Of a stretch of 64,000 nt of DNA, positions 23,136-34,550 are shown in pieces. The notes under the pieces are model-generated. The model was not told the origin of the DNA. It saw nothing but the letters and a program-made list of their open reading frames with translations, and ran no database searches. The translations under genes were made by a program, and so were the position numbers. Source of the stretch: Alitta virens (taxonomy: Eukaryota > Annelida > Polychaeta > Phyllodocida > Nereididae); assembly GCA_932294295.1 (NCBI GenBank), contig OW028578.1:40057410-40121409 (forward strand). Direction: 5' to 3'. Numbering within the stretch: position 1 is the stretch's first letter; the number at the start of each line of letters is the position of its first letter.

Positions 23136-23223
23136 CCCGTGATAGCTCAGTTGGTAGAGCGGAGGACTGTAGAGGTCTCACGCTGACATCCTTAGGTCGC
23201 TGGTTCAAATCCGGCTTGCGGGA
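23136..23223 (+). tRNA. trnY-GUA: tRNA-Tyr (GTA) with intron
   Basis: Acceptor CCCGTGA pairs with TTGCGGG (two G-U pairs), discriminator A. D arm GCTC...GAGC; anticodon arm GGAGGACTGTAG with anticodon GTA followed by an intron of about 15 bases and then ATCCTTAGG; T arm GCTGG TTCAAAT CCGGC. Box A (TAGCTCAGTTGG) and box B (GGTTCAAATCC) are good. A TTTTA run at 23226 can terminate Pol III. An intron after position 37 is normal for eukaryotic tRNA-Tyr. Confidence 0.95.
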
Positions 23224-23960
23224 TATATTTTATTATGAGAATCTTCAGAGAAGACCTGTTTCGGGTATTACACCTTGAAGTGAAATTACATGTTAGACAA
23301 TATTATGATGTGAGAATTTTTTACATTCAGATCAGGACTTGCTGGCACCAGGAAAAAATAATTTTTGTTTATAGAGGGAGGAAAGCACTGGAGTTGTGAA
23401 ATCCATGCTCATTGAAGTGGCAGTTGCCTACTACGATTTCGTTGGCCTTTTCAAATCCACTCCCACTAATTCCCTGTGTCCACTGGATTATTGCATTCAG
23501 AGTTGCCACAAGCAATGATAATGAAATTTCAAGTGTGGAATCCCACTTAAATAATGATATTTTTGATGGTACAATTGCTTCATTTCATTTTATGCAAAAA
23601 GTCTTGGGTTGTTTTCAATGCAAAATTCTTCACATAAATTGTCAGTTTTTGGCGGAAATTTGCCTGTTTTAGAATTCATTGTTGCAACATGAGTGATCTA
23701 ACAAAGTCTACAGCCAAATCCATAACATGTCATATTGAAATAGTAGTAATATTTCAGTTAGGGCTATAAAAGAGTACACAGCAGTTGGTTTGCAAAAGTC
23801 ATGATATTTTGGTAAATTCAATCTTTAATTGATTTTTTATGCCTCTTAATAATTCATACTTCATTTTGCAACAAAATTTATTTTTACACTAATCTTCATT
23901 CAAGCCTCACATGATATGATTAGCTGTAAATAGCTGATATAAAAACTATCCATGTGCTTC
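23224..23960. other. Spacer, no gene seen
   Basis: AT-rich; the 86-codon ORF at 23412-23672 shows no family feature and is probably chance. Confidence 0.4.
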
Positions 23961-23962
23961 AC

Positions 23963-24125
23963 AGATTCAGATTCAGATTGTTTATTCCACTTGTACAAAA
24001 TGTGTTACAAGTGAGGAGGGACTCTCCAAGACAGAGAAGCCATCGCTTCTCGAGTCATGCCCTCAATTACAAGTAGTAAGAACAGTAGCATACCGGAATT
24101 TATAGTACTAAAATATACACCAGAG
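23963..24125 (-). repeat. Probable LINE 3'-end repeat (tail family 1)
   Basis: Begins cagattcagattcagattg followed by tttatt, the reverse of an AATAAA plus CTGAATCTGAAT tail, then a short stem (ctctccaagacagagaagcc). A similarly organised stretch occurs at 48650-48830 (cagaatcagaattatttatt ... cctcaaagacatggagtg). Confidence 0.5.
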
Positions 24126-24513
24126 GGCAGTAAATACACCTGAATATACACCTATCAAGTAGGTGCTGCCACCAACCGTTTAGGGTGGTAGTAAATCCCT
24201 TTGAATATTCTAACACCTATATATACACTAATTAAACTAAGTACACTTATAACACTTAAAACACTAATTACATTAATTAAACTATTGCACTATTAGGTAC
24301 AATAATTGCACTAAATACACTCAATAAAGTATTATGAATAGGTGCTGTCACTAAATGGCTATCTAGGAAGTAGGTGACAGGAAGTAGTGTCTTATATTAT
24401 CAGTAGTATTTTCAGTGACTTTCACCAGTAGGAGAGAGTTTCCTAACAGTCTGATAACTTCTTTGCTGTGTACAACACCTACTCACGGATTCTGTCTAAA
24501 ACAAGGCGATATT

Positions 24514-25456
24514 ATGGCATTATTATATTGTTGGATACTTATTGGGCACAAGGAATGTCAAAATGGAGAGATGCATGACTTTATCTTACACAACAACATT
24601 CAGCAGTTCACATCATTAGCAGCATGCAAGGTGAATTTTAAAACATTTACCAACACTGGTAAAGTCTACAAAGGAGTAGAACATAGAGTAAGATTTCTTT
24701 GCCAACCACCAGTTACAGGAAATTTGATGCCATTTGTATATGATGGTATAGCAGCTGCACAGTCCGATGATGAGTGTTCCACAGATTCGGAAGATACAGA
24801 TTCTGATGATGGATCTCAAGGCTCCGAGAGATTGATTCTAATGACTGAATCAAACCATGGCTCAAACGCAAACCTGTTAACATGGATATATTGATGAAAT
24901 ATGCTGCCGTCATAACAGGTACAGTTGATGGACCCACCACTTTGACACAGCTCAAAGAAGAGGGTTATATCAACTGGCCCTCATACTTGACATTAAGCTC
25001 ATATGAAGATGGTGAAATGCAAATGTTTAAACTGGTAATGCTTGCATGTTTCAGACAACCGATGAAGACCCTGAATGTACAGCGGTTAGTTTAAACCTGC
25101 AACGATGGGCCTGCCTTGTGCAGACGGCAGACATCACGATGACTGCAGTTGGTACAAACCATGATGTACACCTTGGAGGTCATTTTTATGTTCAAACATT
25201 TTACAACAGTGAACATGTGCACATCACGAAATATGAGAAGACAGTCAAGGGCGCTCTGGCTGTTTGTGTGGATCAGAATATGGTCCTCACTAAACAACAG
25301 TTTAGAACAATAGTTGACAATTTCGGGCAAATTGAAGATGTTATACCAGAGTTAAGTTTAACAACACCTTGCTATTTGAGTGAGGACCATCAAAATCAAA
25401 TAGGGTATTATACGTGTCCAGAATGCTGTCCTGACGGACTCGAGGAGGATTGGTGA
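24514..25456 (+). pseudogene. Second PC4-like protein with acidic middle and Cys/His tail, split over three frames
   Basis: The first frame (24514-24894) starts with an ATG and ends in an acidic SDDECSTDSEDTDSDD stretch. The second (24882-25094) holds INWPSYLTLSSYEDGE. The third (25046-25456) holds a PC4-like domain: HLGGHFYVQTFY, EHVHITKYEK, then NMVLTKQQF. It is followed by a cysteine after LTTP, a histidine six residues on, and CPECCPDG. Near 25037-25056 the bases gtaatgcttgcatgtttcag have intron-like ends but are only 20 long, so the joint may be a collapsed intron; the earlier frame change near 24880 looks like an indel. AATAAA at 25500-25505. The core and tail match the layout of the protein at 4737-6126, with low sequence identity. 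Probably non-functional as it stands. Confidence 0.6.
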
Positions 25457-25548
25457 ATGGTCTATTAATGTGCAATGTAATTTTGTGATATGTATGTATA
25501 ATAAAATATATGTAGCAAACTTCCCCACTTTTTGTTTGTGTTAAAGTA

Positions 25549-25558
25549 TATATAAAAT
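25549..25558 (+). promoter_or_regulatory. TATA box of the two-TM gene
   Basis: TATATAAAAT lies 41 bp before the ATG at 25599 and just after the polyadenylation signal of the upstream gene. Confidence 0.55.
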
Positions 25559-25598
25559 GTATGTCAGTACCAGCCCCCACGTCATTTAAGCTTCAGCC

Positions 25599-25913
25599 AT
25601 GGAAGGTGAAGGAAGTGGGTTATACTCCCAGAGTTCAGTAAATTCTGACAAATGGTATGTTTTAGGCAGAGCTATGCCTAAGAGCCAGATAGTGTTTATC
25701 AGTCAAACTCTTATACTGTACACTGTGATTATTACTTCTATTATCAACCTGTCTATTGGAAATAGCTCTGATACTTGGCTCATTTTGCTAAGCACCAGCC
25801 TAGGGGCAATTCTGCCTGCGCCAAAGATGAAAAGTGTCACCAGAATGTTACCTCAGCATGTCACCCAACCCTTCACTACACCCATGATGAGAACCAGTGA
25901 GGGGTCAGTTTAA
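25599..25913 (+). CDS. Small protein with two hydrophobic segments
   Basis: An intact 104-residue ORF starting at ATG (gccATGg). After a polar N-terminus (residues 1-30, with KWYVLGR) there is one membrane-length segment (about 31-53, IVFISQTLILYTVIITSII) and a shorter one (about 60-74, WLILLSTSLGAILP), then a polar tail. This suggests a small integral membrane protein. It sits 140 bp after the PC4-like gene and 25 bp before the integrase start, so it is part of the same element. I cannot assign a named family. Confidence 0.6.
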   Translation: MEGEGSGLYSQSSVNSDKWYVLGRAMPKSQIVFISQTLILYTVIITSIINLSIGNSSDTWLILLSTSLGAILPAPKMKSVTRMLPQHVTQPFTTPMMRTSEGSV

Positions 25914-25937
25914 ATCCAGTGGATTTTGAAGAATAAA

Positions 25938-26434
25938 ATGGATGAGGAAAGGATTGATGCTTTCCTGTCAAGGATTTATTATTCACCAAGAAGCCCTGCT
26001 AGTTTTTACGGACCCCACAAACTGTGGGATTACATTAAGGGCCTCAAAGATCGCCCCTCAGAGATTGACCTTGGAGAGGTCATAAAATGGCTGCAACATC
26101 AGACTACACATACCATACACTCTACACCTCAGACTACCTTTCCAACTGAACACATAATTGTGGAATACCCAGACATGCAATGGGATGCTGACTTGACAAA
26201 TGACAGATCTTGTTAAATATAATGATGGGTACAAATATTTACTAGTGTGCATAGATCTGTTTTCAAGGTATCTATGAGTGAGACCTCTAAAATCAAAAAC
26301 TGCAGTAGAAGTTGCAAACATGTTTAAAGAAATTCTGAATACTGGTCGTCATTGTGAATCAGTTAGAACGGATCAGGGCAAGGAATTTATGGGGTCAGCA
26401 TTTCAGGAAGTTTTGAGAGACTACACCATAAAGT
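25938..26434 (+). pseudogene. Maverick/Polinton-like retroviral-type integrase, truncated
   Basis: The N-terminal region has SFYGPHKLWDYIK and VIKWLQHQTTHTIH, an upstream domain usual for Polinton integrases. The rve core begins with MQWDADL (first catalytic Asp). A one-base shift then moves the frame (ORF end 26216); the core continues with YNDGYKYLLVCIDLFSRYL and PLKSKT, and the second Asp in RTDQGKEF. A TGA follows SRYL at about 26275. The sequence stops after EVLRDYTIK (26434), before the catalytic Glu and C-terminal domain, where unrelated DNA begins. Retroviral-like integrases of this type join linear element DNA to the chromosome. Confidence 0.85.
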
Positions 26435-26531
26435 GACCTGGTGAATCAAGATGACCCGGATCGTAGCTTCAATGTAATATCAGAAGTCAAATTATTTACT
26501 ATAGTATACGCTTTCTTCCACCAGTTTTTAC

Positions 26532-26798
26532 CTGGGTTTGTTTCTTAAAGTTTTGCCCATCACATTTTCCAATTTCTCTCCTCTGTTCAATGCATCTGAT
26601 CTCGCGGCGAATGCTTGCAAAATATACGACAGTTATTGGTATGGACTGCATGTAATATATCATATTATATATTAACAGAATAATTAAACAAGTTTGTTTT
26701 CATTAGTAAAATTTCAGGTTTATGACACTTACAATTACCCTTGATTTTCTGTCTCGTAGTTTAGCAACTGCATCTCTGCAAGAAGCCACGAAAAACAT
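26532..26798 (-). CDS. Possible 5' exons of an unknown gene (two exons)
   Basis: Minus-strand exon 26798-26739 starts with ATG and reads MFFVASCRDAVAKLRDRKSR, followed by GTAATT. A second open stretch 26645-26532 follows an acceptor CAG, in the same phase, and encodes a basic, charged helix (ASIRREIRCIEQRREIGK), ending at CAG/GTAAAA. No third exon could be placed; the integrase break point lies 98 bp further on. It could be the start of a host gene cut by rearrangement, or chance. No family recognised. Confidence 0.3.
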
Positions 26799-26914
26799 TT
26801 TACTGGATTAAAGAAGTCGACTTATCGAAAGACTGGAAAAAAAATCTTCATCGCCATTTTACTGGATTATAGAAGTCGACTAATCAAAAGACTGGAATAA
26901 AAATCTTTATTGCC
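26797..26914 (+). repeat. 59-bp tandem duplication
   Basis: Two copies starting attttactggatta (26797 and 26856), each containing agaagtcgac and agactgga. Confidence 0.85.
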
Positions 26915-27460
26915 ATAATAATGTTCAGTCAGAGGTACTAGCAATTTAAAAGCTAAAAACAGTCTCTGTATTGTAAAATATACTACGCTGCTGCTGCATT
27001 GACTGATATATTTTCAATCCTCAGACCGTTCATTCGCTTAAATATACCTGGTCTGTCATAGAACATAGTATGATAGTTCTATACTTGTTAAAGCCCTAGG
27101 CCCATGTATAAAAAAATTAAGCCACAGAGCTATTTTCTTCATTTGAGCATTTTTACCACACTTTATGAAGCGTGGTTGCCAGGTTTTTGATTTTGTAATT
27201 AAATAAACTATTTTTTAACAATATTTTCTGAAGAAATTGTGTCTATCCAATGATTTTTAGAAAAGAAATAGCAATTTGAAGAGAAATTGAGTCCTTGCCC
27301 TGAAGCACCTAATTTGATGATACGATAATAAAATTCTGACACCATTTTAAACATTACAACATGCTGTTTGATTTTTCTAATGCAACTGCTACATATTGAG
27401 TGTATTTTCTGCTACTTTAATTCCCCTAATGCTAAAAAGCAAGCATTTGTTGGATGAATA

Positions 27461-27598
27461 GGGTTCGATTCCCGATCGAGCCTAATTTGGATGGCTGTTT
27501 CATCCTTCGTCTCATTGCCATGGTCTCTGCCTGTCCTAATTAGCCCAACTGGTGCAGAAATACAGGATGTGAAGCCCTAATCAACCACCCCACCCAAT
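27461..27598 (+). repeat. tRNA-derived SINE-A, 5'-truncated copy
   Basis: Starts at the box B region (gggttcgattcccgatcgag) and continues with ggatggctgtttcatcctt, gtcctaattagccca and gcagaaatacaggatgt, the body shared by all SINE-A copies. Confidence 0.85.
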
Positions 27599-28897
27599 AA
27601 CACTTTTATTAACTTAATCTTATTGATCTTGAAAGAATGATTTAAGTATCTAGTTATATTTTCTTGATTACTTTTCACATCAGTCAAAATACTAACTACA
27701 TGATCAAGGGTAACTAAAAGACAAAAAGCATATTAATGGGCAATGAATGAATGTCAGCAGGGTAACACATTTCCCCAACAGATTTCAGAGGTTATGTTTT
27801 TCAAAGTTTGATATGCCTGAGAAGTACAAAAGTACTTGGCCAATATGTTAAACAATTTTAGATGGAGTTTAATTATTACGGTGTGTCATCACAAAATTCT
27901 TCATACCAATATCACTGTTTTTTTTATATACTCGCCATTAACTCGTGTCCACTCGTAGAAAGTTCTTAAAATGTTCAGCGGACGTCTGTCGGCAAGCAAC
28001 CCACTGCCTCACGTATGCTCGTGGAAACGATTTATACGCGATTAAAAGAGCCACGAGTAAGCACGTATGGCCAATTTTTCACATCCTTGTATTTTATACA
28101 CATTTTTGTGGGTCTTGTCCTTGATAATGTATATATGTTGAAGATAAATTGTTGGATGGACACGTTTGGTGCATATATATACATTGTATATGTTAATTGT
28201 ACTTTACATAATATCACTGATTTTTGGATTTGCTATATAATACCACTGGCTGTGCACAATACTGATGTATAATATATTAATGTCAAATTCATTGTTGTCT
28301 TGTATATACAATTCTAGTTTAGATTATTAATCGATCATTGATTTGTATCGATTATTAAATAACTTATCACAAGGCATAATTTATGCCACTGTACTGGTGA
28401 GTGTAATTACAGAAAATGCAGTAGATATGTACAGTAGATGCAGAAAGTCTGTGTAATTTGGAAATCGTACATGTTACCAAGAAACTGAACATCAATAGCA
28501 ATTTGGTAATTTAATTCATCTAATTCCACACTGTCATCACTTTAATATAAGATTTGTATTCACTAAGCTATGTGTGTAGACTTTTTCTTTAATATTCTTA
28601 GACATGTTATTGAAGATAAGTGGGTATTTGTTTGATATGCAATGTTTGGCAAATCCATGTCTAACAATGGGTAATTTTAAATCATTTGTTTGTCAAATAT
28701 TCATGCGTTCTTTCTGAAAATTATGTTCATATCAGCCGATGATTCAAATTTGGAACAAATTTATATTTATGCATGTTCAATTCACTGACAATACCGAATG
28801 CAGAGCAATGATTGGCTATAAAATGTCAAAGACTAAGGTTATATGCATTGTCTCTAAAGTTAGCATGACCTAAATAATATTGTCTGAAGCACAGAAG

Positions 28898-29054
28898 TAC
28901 ATGGCCAATTACGCCACGTGCGTTTTCTCAATGCATTTGGATAAACGGATGGAAAACACATGGTTTTTGCCTCATTATAATTAGCTAAAAACCATGCGTT
29001 TTCCATACGTTTATCCTTCTCATGGAAAACGCACTTGGCACATATGACCATGTA
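28898..29054. mobile_element. Foldback MITE-1, copy 1 (157 bp)
   Basis: Ends are tacatggccaatt and gaccatgta. The arms gccacgtgcgttttctcaat...ggataaacg and cgtttatcc...catggaaaacgcacttggc are inverted complements around an AT-rich centre, so the whole copy folds into one hairpin. Other copies: 46086-46226 and 47211-47345. Confidence 0.85.
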
Positions 29055-30236
29055 GTCCAGTGCAATGATGCATTCTGGTATTGTTTTTCATGTATATTTC
29101 ATTCTGGGAGTACCAGTGTTTTGTATGCAGTGATTGGTTGATATTGCTTTTTCGTAGATGTTATCTAAAATAAACTATTGATGGTACTTTGAATTCTTAG
29201 TGTCTGTTGTTTTCTTCTCAAACAAGCCTGCAAATGAATATCAGATTCATTCATTTTTACTTCACATTCATACATATATTATAGAATAAAATTACAAAAC
29301 TCACAATTTATGCATAATATCATACAGTACAACTTATGTCTTATTTCAGTCATTAACAGGCTAGGCTGAGCCATCTAAACCATTACTAAAATACCCTGTT
29401 ACATGCTAGTAAACCATGCTGACATGTATATAGCTAAGGTATACCTCAGGGCGCAGTTGAGCTGTATCATCACTGATTCACCAGCAAGGTGTGGCTACGT
29501 TTGGCTTGTCATAGCTTGATCCAGCTTCAGGTAGCTGACCATAGCTATAGTTTGAACTTATCCAGTTCTCCTTATGATGTTCTTTTCCTATTTCTTATGA
29601 GCTATTCTAATCTAATTCAGTCGTTTTAACTTTTATGGTAATCTTGCGTGAGCGGCACTTCGATGATGCCTTGTGAGACTACCAATCATATATTTCTAAA
29701 AGAATGACAATATCCATTTTTTCTGTTTGTATATATATGGTAAATAAACAATTGAACTTGATGATGAATGAATCTTCTTAAATAAAGTAAGGGCAGTGCA
29801 GCCTTCCATATATATTCCAAGGCTATTTTTGCTGCTCATGTTATCCGTTTCTTTTAAAAGAAATAAGCTATGATCTCGCAGTATACTTGGGATAAATTGT
29901 ATTGATCATGTTATTTTACATTATAAGATACATAACTAATAGCCTTCGATATTATTGTACCCTAGGAGTTCTGGAAGCATATTTGACTTCAAAGGTAAGA
30001 CTGTTCTTAGTGAAACCCTTTGAGGTCCCAGGTCTAAATGCTTACTTTGAAGTATTCAAAAGCCAGAGTGTTTCCAGGAATCCAGTCTTAAAGATGAGGA
30101 AGTCAGTATGCACTTACTTCAATCAGAAAACATGTGATCTAATTTCATCAAAAACGCCAAATTTTGGTCATTGTTTGTGCCATTTAGAGGTCAAAGGAAG
30201 AGTGGTGACAGCCTGTTGAAACGAAATTCTACAACA

Positions 30237-30395
30237 ACAACAACAGAGAAAGCTGCTCCAGAACGTCATCAAAATCCAGTACTCTCATTGGCTGATGGAC
30301 TGCTTTAAAAATGAGAGTCCTGTATTCACATGATGACGTCATCTGGAACAGCTCTCTCTGCTCTCTATAGAGTTAGTTTCCAAGTCTATGAATTT
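30237..30395. mobile_element. Foldback MITE-3, copy 1
   Basis: Contains agctgctccagaacgtcatc and gatgacgtcatctggaacag as inverted arms, with a TGACGTCA palindrome. Other copies near 32212-32371, 40981-41130 and 57064-57172. Confidence 0.7.
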
Positions 30396-30968
30396 GGCTG
30401 TGAACGGAAGGCAATTCATACATAACTGGAATCCTGTGTTGGCCACCCGGGGGGGGGGGGGGGGGGTCTTTATCTGCAATATTACCACCAGGGGACCCTG
30501 TACTTATAAGAACAGCTAATATGTAAATGGTGACTTGGTCTAAATAGTGAGGTGGTCTTAGGTAGAGGTTTTAGCATAACATGTATACAGAATTACAAGT
30601 GAGCCAAACTCAATATGTGGAAATGTCCAATTTGATAGAGCCTCTTAGCAGGAATCCTTTTTATCTCTTGGGGATATTGGACAGTTTCAGGGTTCAATAT
30701 CAGGATGACCATTCATTCAGTTGGGCTAGATTGCCATCAAATAAGTTACTGACCTACACAATAGAGACCTCGACGATGCAACTATGGAAGGTTCGGTGTA
30801 ACAGCAAATCGACCAAACGGTCTGAATATTTGCTTGAAGAAAGACAAAAATGCATTTTTTGGAGAAATATTACCGTCTGTCTGTCAACATGCCATATTTC
30901 ATGTAAGGTCATTCCTCTGTTAGGCCAAGACTTGGTCACACATAAATATGAAAAAATATAATTAACTT

Positions 30969-31052
30969 TGATAGATAGATAGATAGATAGGTAGATAGGT
31001 AGATAGGTAGATAGGTAGATAGATAGGTAGATAGATAGGTAGATAGATAGAT
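30969..31052 (+). repeat. GATA/GGTA tetranucleotide microsatellite
   Basis: About 20 units of gata, several changed to ggta. Confidence 0.95.
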
Positions 31053-31199
31053 ATCTTCGTATCATCATTATGGCCCTTACAATAAATATGTGGCAAACAT
31101 TACCATAAAATATTATATGGATAGGTGTCAGCACGGTAACAGGTTAAAAGTTAGAGTTTGATTTATTGCTGGCGTTTTTACCCTGACCACCACCCCATG

Positions 31200-31374
31200 C
31201 ATTGTATGATCCAACCACTGGGGTCTGGGTTCAATTCCAGGTCGAGCCTAAGTCGGATGGCTGTTTTATCCATCATCTCAGTGCCATGGTCCCTGCCTGT
31301 CCTAATTAGCCCATTAGGTGCAGAAATACAGGATGTAAAGCCCTTATCCACCCACCCACCACCATGCTTCCTTA
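31200..31374 (+). repeat. SINE-A copy 2 (5' part degraded)
   Basis: Recognisable from ccaaccactggggtctggg through gcagaaatacaggatgtaaa, ending in a CCCACCCACC tail and accatgcttcctta. Confidence 0.85.
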
Positions 31375-31569
31375 GGGGTAGGGGCCTAGCTCAGTGGTAG
31401 CGCGCCAGGCTTCCAACCACTGGGTCCCGGGTTCAATTCCCGGTCGAGCCTAAGTTGGATGGCTGTTTCATCCATCATCTCAGTGCCATGGTCCCTGCCT
31501 GTCCTAATTAGCCCATCAGGTGCAGAAATACAGGATGTAAATCTACCCACCCACCACCATGCTTCCTTA
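31375..31569 (+). repeat. SINE-A copy 3, full length with target duplication
   Basis: Pol III box A (tagctcagtggtagcgcg) and box B (gggttcaattcccggtcgag) lie in a tRNA-like head with TTCC in the anticodon position, then the common body. The 14-bp accatgcttcctta occurs immediately before (31361-31374) and at the end (31556-31569), so this copy was inserted at the 3' edge of copy 2. Confidence 0.9.
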
Positions 31570-32940
31570 TGAAAAGATATGACAGAAAAACAAGTGGATA
31601 GTAATTTAGAAGCCCACTATAATCTTCTAAACCCAAACTTTATATTTAAAGATGTGCAATTTCATGCAGTGTTGAAATGTCCATGCATTATCTCATTTTT
31701 TTGAATTTCGAGGTTTTACAATGGAAGCCACTGTGAAATTAAGGCTATTCCAGTTGGCTTGCCATGATAATGGACTTCATTGTGATGCAATGCTATTTAA
31801 CTTGTGGAGGAGTAGACCAGTTCAGCTGACATGCATGGACAGTATCATATTTTGTCAAATGAAAATCATAGGATATTGTTTCATGAAAATTAACAACTAG
31901 AAATCAGATTATTTTTTTGGTGGTGATTTTACTGAGATATCACTGTCTTAGGTTGTTCATACTTTCCATAACTATCAGGTGTATAATATGTATATTGTGG
32001 CCAAAATCATTTCAATGTCAGTGTTTATGAACAGCTGTCCGAGGCCGACGTAGTGATGAGATGATAAGGCTGTTTGGAGTCCACAACAATGTTACACATT
32101 TACCCCATGGCAGCGTTATTTTACCTGCCTCAATATTGGAAACATCTATAAATGAGCAAAACTTACATTTAACACTATTTAGTGCTTTATTTGACTTGGC
32201 AATCAATCTCATAGACTTGGCAGTTGAGTGCCAGCCACATGACGTAATGTGAATCCAGGACTCCCAATGGTCAAGGGAGCCACTCAGCCAATAGGATTCC
32301 TGCATTCACATGACGTCATCTGGAGTTTAGCTTCCAAGTCTATGAGATTGATTTCCAAGTTAATGAATTTGGCTCTAATAACTGCTGGTTATGTTATGAA
32401 GTAGTAGGCCATAATAATATGAAGTCTCAGACTATTGTGATGTGATTTGTATTTTCTTGGCAAAATCTAAATCTCATTCAATAATCAATAGTTTGTCTGA
32501 TGCCTTTTGCAGCTGTATCACATCCTGTAAATTACAGAATTCAGAAGTTTTCTAACACTTTTGTATTGGAATTAGGTAAATAAGGCTTGTAAGGTGCAGA
32601 ATATTATTATAGAACAAGTCATTCCACACAATTCATTATTTGTAATATTCGAGATTTTTCCTTATATTCCTTTGATTAATTGTGGATATTAGTAAAAATG
32701 AAAAGCTGCAAATCATCAGGATTAATACACTAATTCCTCCAACCTTTATTTAGTAGACAATTAGCCCACATCCAAGCCATTTTACACATATACCCTGGGA
32801 TGCCCATTTACGTCACAGCTTTTAATGACTTAGGTTCTCAGGTTTTTGTGGGGAAAATTTGCCTCGCAGTAATAGATAGCTGGTCGCCATAGCAATCATT
32901 CCCAGAATAACAGTAATATAAGCTGAAACACAACGAAAGA
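31570..32940. other. Intergenic DNA without supported genes
   Basis: Includes a minus-strand SINE-B fragment (about 32039-32110: cgacgtagtgatgagatgat ... catttaccccatgg) and MITE-3 copy 2. Confidence 0.5.
32212..32371. mobile_element. Foldback MITE-3, copy 2
   Basis: Inverted arms around atgacgtaatgtgaatccag and ctgcattcacatgacgtcat, bounded by gacttggca and gtctatgag. Confidence 0.7.
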
Positions 32941-32974
32941 GGTTAATTTTGCCCTGTCTGGGACGACAAGGTGA

Positions 32975-34402
32975 AGGTAAAATACATTACAACACAATAC
33001 TTGGCACAAGGACAATATAATACAACAGAAAAATTGACACAAGCATAATAAAATACAACACAATACTTGGCAAAAGGACAGTAAAATACAACACAATACT
33101 TGGCACAAACACGATAAATACAACACAATACTTGGCACAAGCACAATAAAATACAACACAATATTTGGCAAAAGGACAATAAAATACAGCACATTACTTG
33201 GCACAAGGACAACATAATACAACAGAATACTTGGCACAAGCACAATAACATACAACACAATACTTGGCAAAAGGACAATAAATACAACACAATACTTGGC
33301 ACAAACACGATAAATACAACACAATACTTGGCACAAGTACAATAAAATACAACACAATACTTGGCACAAGCACAATAAAATACAACACAATACTTGGCAA
33401 AAGGACAATAAAATACAACACAATACTTGGCACAAACACAATAAATACAACACAATACTTGGCACAATCACAATAAAATACAACACAATACTTGGCAAAA
33501 GGACAATAAAATACAACACAATACTTGGCACAAACACGATAAATACAACACAATACTTGGCACAAGCACAATAACATACAACACAATACTTGGCAAAAGG
33601 ACAATAAATACAACACAATACTTGGCACAAACACGATAAATACAACACAATACTTGGCACAAGCACAATAAAATACAACACAATACTTGGCAAAAGGACA
33701 ATAAAATACAACACAATACTTGGCGCAAACACGATAAATACAACACAATACTTGGCACAAGCACAATATAATACAACACAATACTTGGCAAAAGGACAAT
33801 AAAATACAACACAATACTTGGCACAAATATGATAAATACAACACAATACTTGGCACCAGCACAATAAAATACAACACAATATTTGGCAAAAGGACAATAA
33901 AATACAACACATTACTTGGCACAAGGACAAAATAATACAACAGAATACCTGGCACAAGGACAATATAATACAACACAATACTTGGCAAAAGGACAATAAA
34001 ATACAACACAATACTTGGCACAAACACGATAAATACAACACAATACTTGGCACAAGCACAATAAAATACAACACATTACTTGGCACAAGGACAATATAAT
34101 ACAACAGAATACTTGGCACAAGCACAATAACATACAACACAATACTTGGCAAAAGGACAATAAATACAACACAATACTTGGCAAAAACACGATAAATACA
34201 ACACAATACTTGGCACACGTACAATAAATTACAACACAATACTTGGCTCCAGCACAATAAAATACCACACAATACTTGGTAAAAGAACAATGAAATACAA
34301 CACAATACTTGGCTCAAGCACAATAAAATACAACACAATACTTGGTACGAGTACAATAAAATACAACACAATACTTGGCAAAAGGATAATAAAATACAAC
34401 AC
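32975..34402 (-). repeat. 32-34 bp minisatellite, about 43 copies
   Basis: Unit aatacaacacaatacttggc followed by a variable 12-14 bases (aaaaggacaataaa, acaagcacaataaa, acaaacacgataaa or acaaggacaatata). The variants recur in runs, indicating higher-order duplication. The 491-codon minus-strand ORF across it encodes an 11-residue repeat rich in Cys/Val/Leu and is an artefact of the unit length being near 33. Confidence 0.95.
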
Positions 34403-34550
34403 TAGGGCAATAAAATATTATAATAAAACCCAACCACAGTGGTGGATCAGCTCAATGAAAACCATGAGTGAAGCCACGAGTGAGTTCCTCTGGCAGACAG
34501 CTCACAAATGGGTTTCAATGAGTTGATCAACCACTGTGGTTGGTTTTATT

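Larger units (their letters stand above)
24510..26434 (+). mobile_element. Remnant of a second PolB/integrase-class element (PC4-like, two-TM, integrase genes)
   Basis: Three consecutive plus-strand genes (24514-25456, 25599-25913, 25938-26434), each with short spacers, end abruptly within the integrase core. No polymerase or terminal repeats are seen on either side. The PC4-like protein links it to the 3.9-15.9 kb element; the integrase links it to Maverick/Polinton-like elements. Confidence 0.7.
26915..31190. other. Repeat-bearing intergenic DNA, no gene supported
   Basis: Apart from the SINE, MITE and microsatellite entries it holds a repeat at 27950-28088 (tcgtggaaacgatttatacg, later gccaatttttcacatcctt) whose relative lies at 40041-40082 and 40299-40320, a LINE-like tail near 29640-29760 (aataaacaattgaacttgat) and a G20 homopolymer at 30450-30466. 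Confidence 0.5.

Noticed and set aside
30581..30961. 126-codon plus-strand ORF
   Set aside because: No recognisable domain, starts without promoter or conserved context, and the opposite strand is equally open.
31381..31450. Candidate tRNA-Gly gene
   Set aside because: The box A and box B regions are good, but the acceptor does not close and the same body follows in seven copies; it is SINE-A.
32896..34371. 491-codon minus-strand ORF rich in Cys, Val, Leu and Ile
   Set aside because: It lies wholly in the 32-34 bp minisatellite; the near-33-bp unit keeps several frames open and gives the same 11-residue repeat in different phases.
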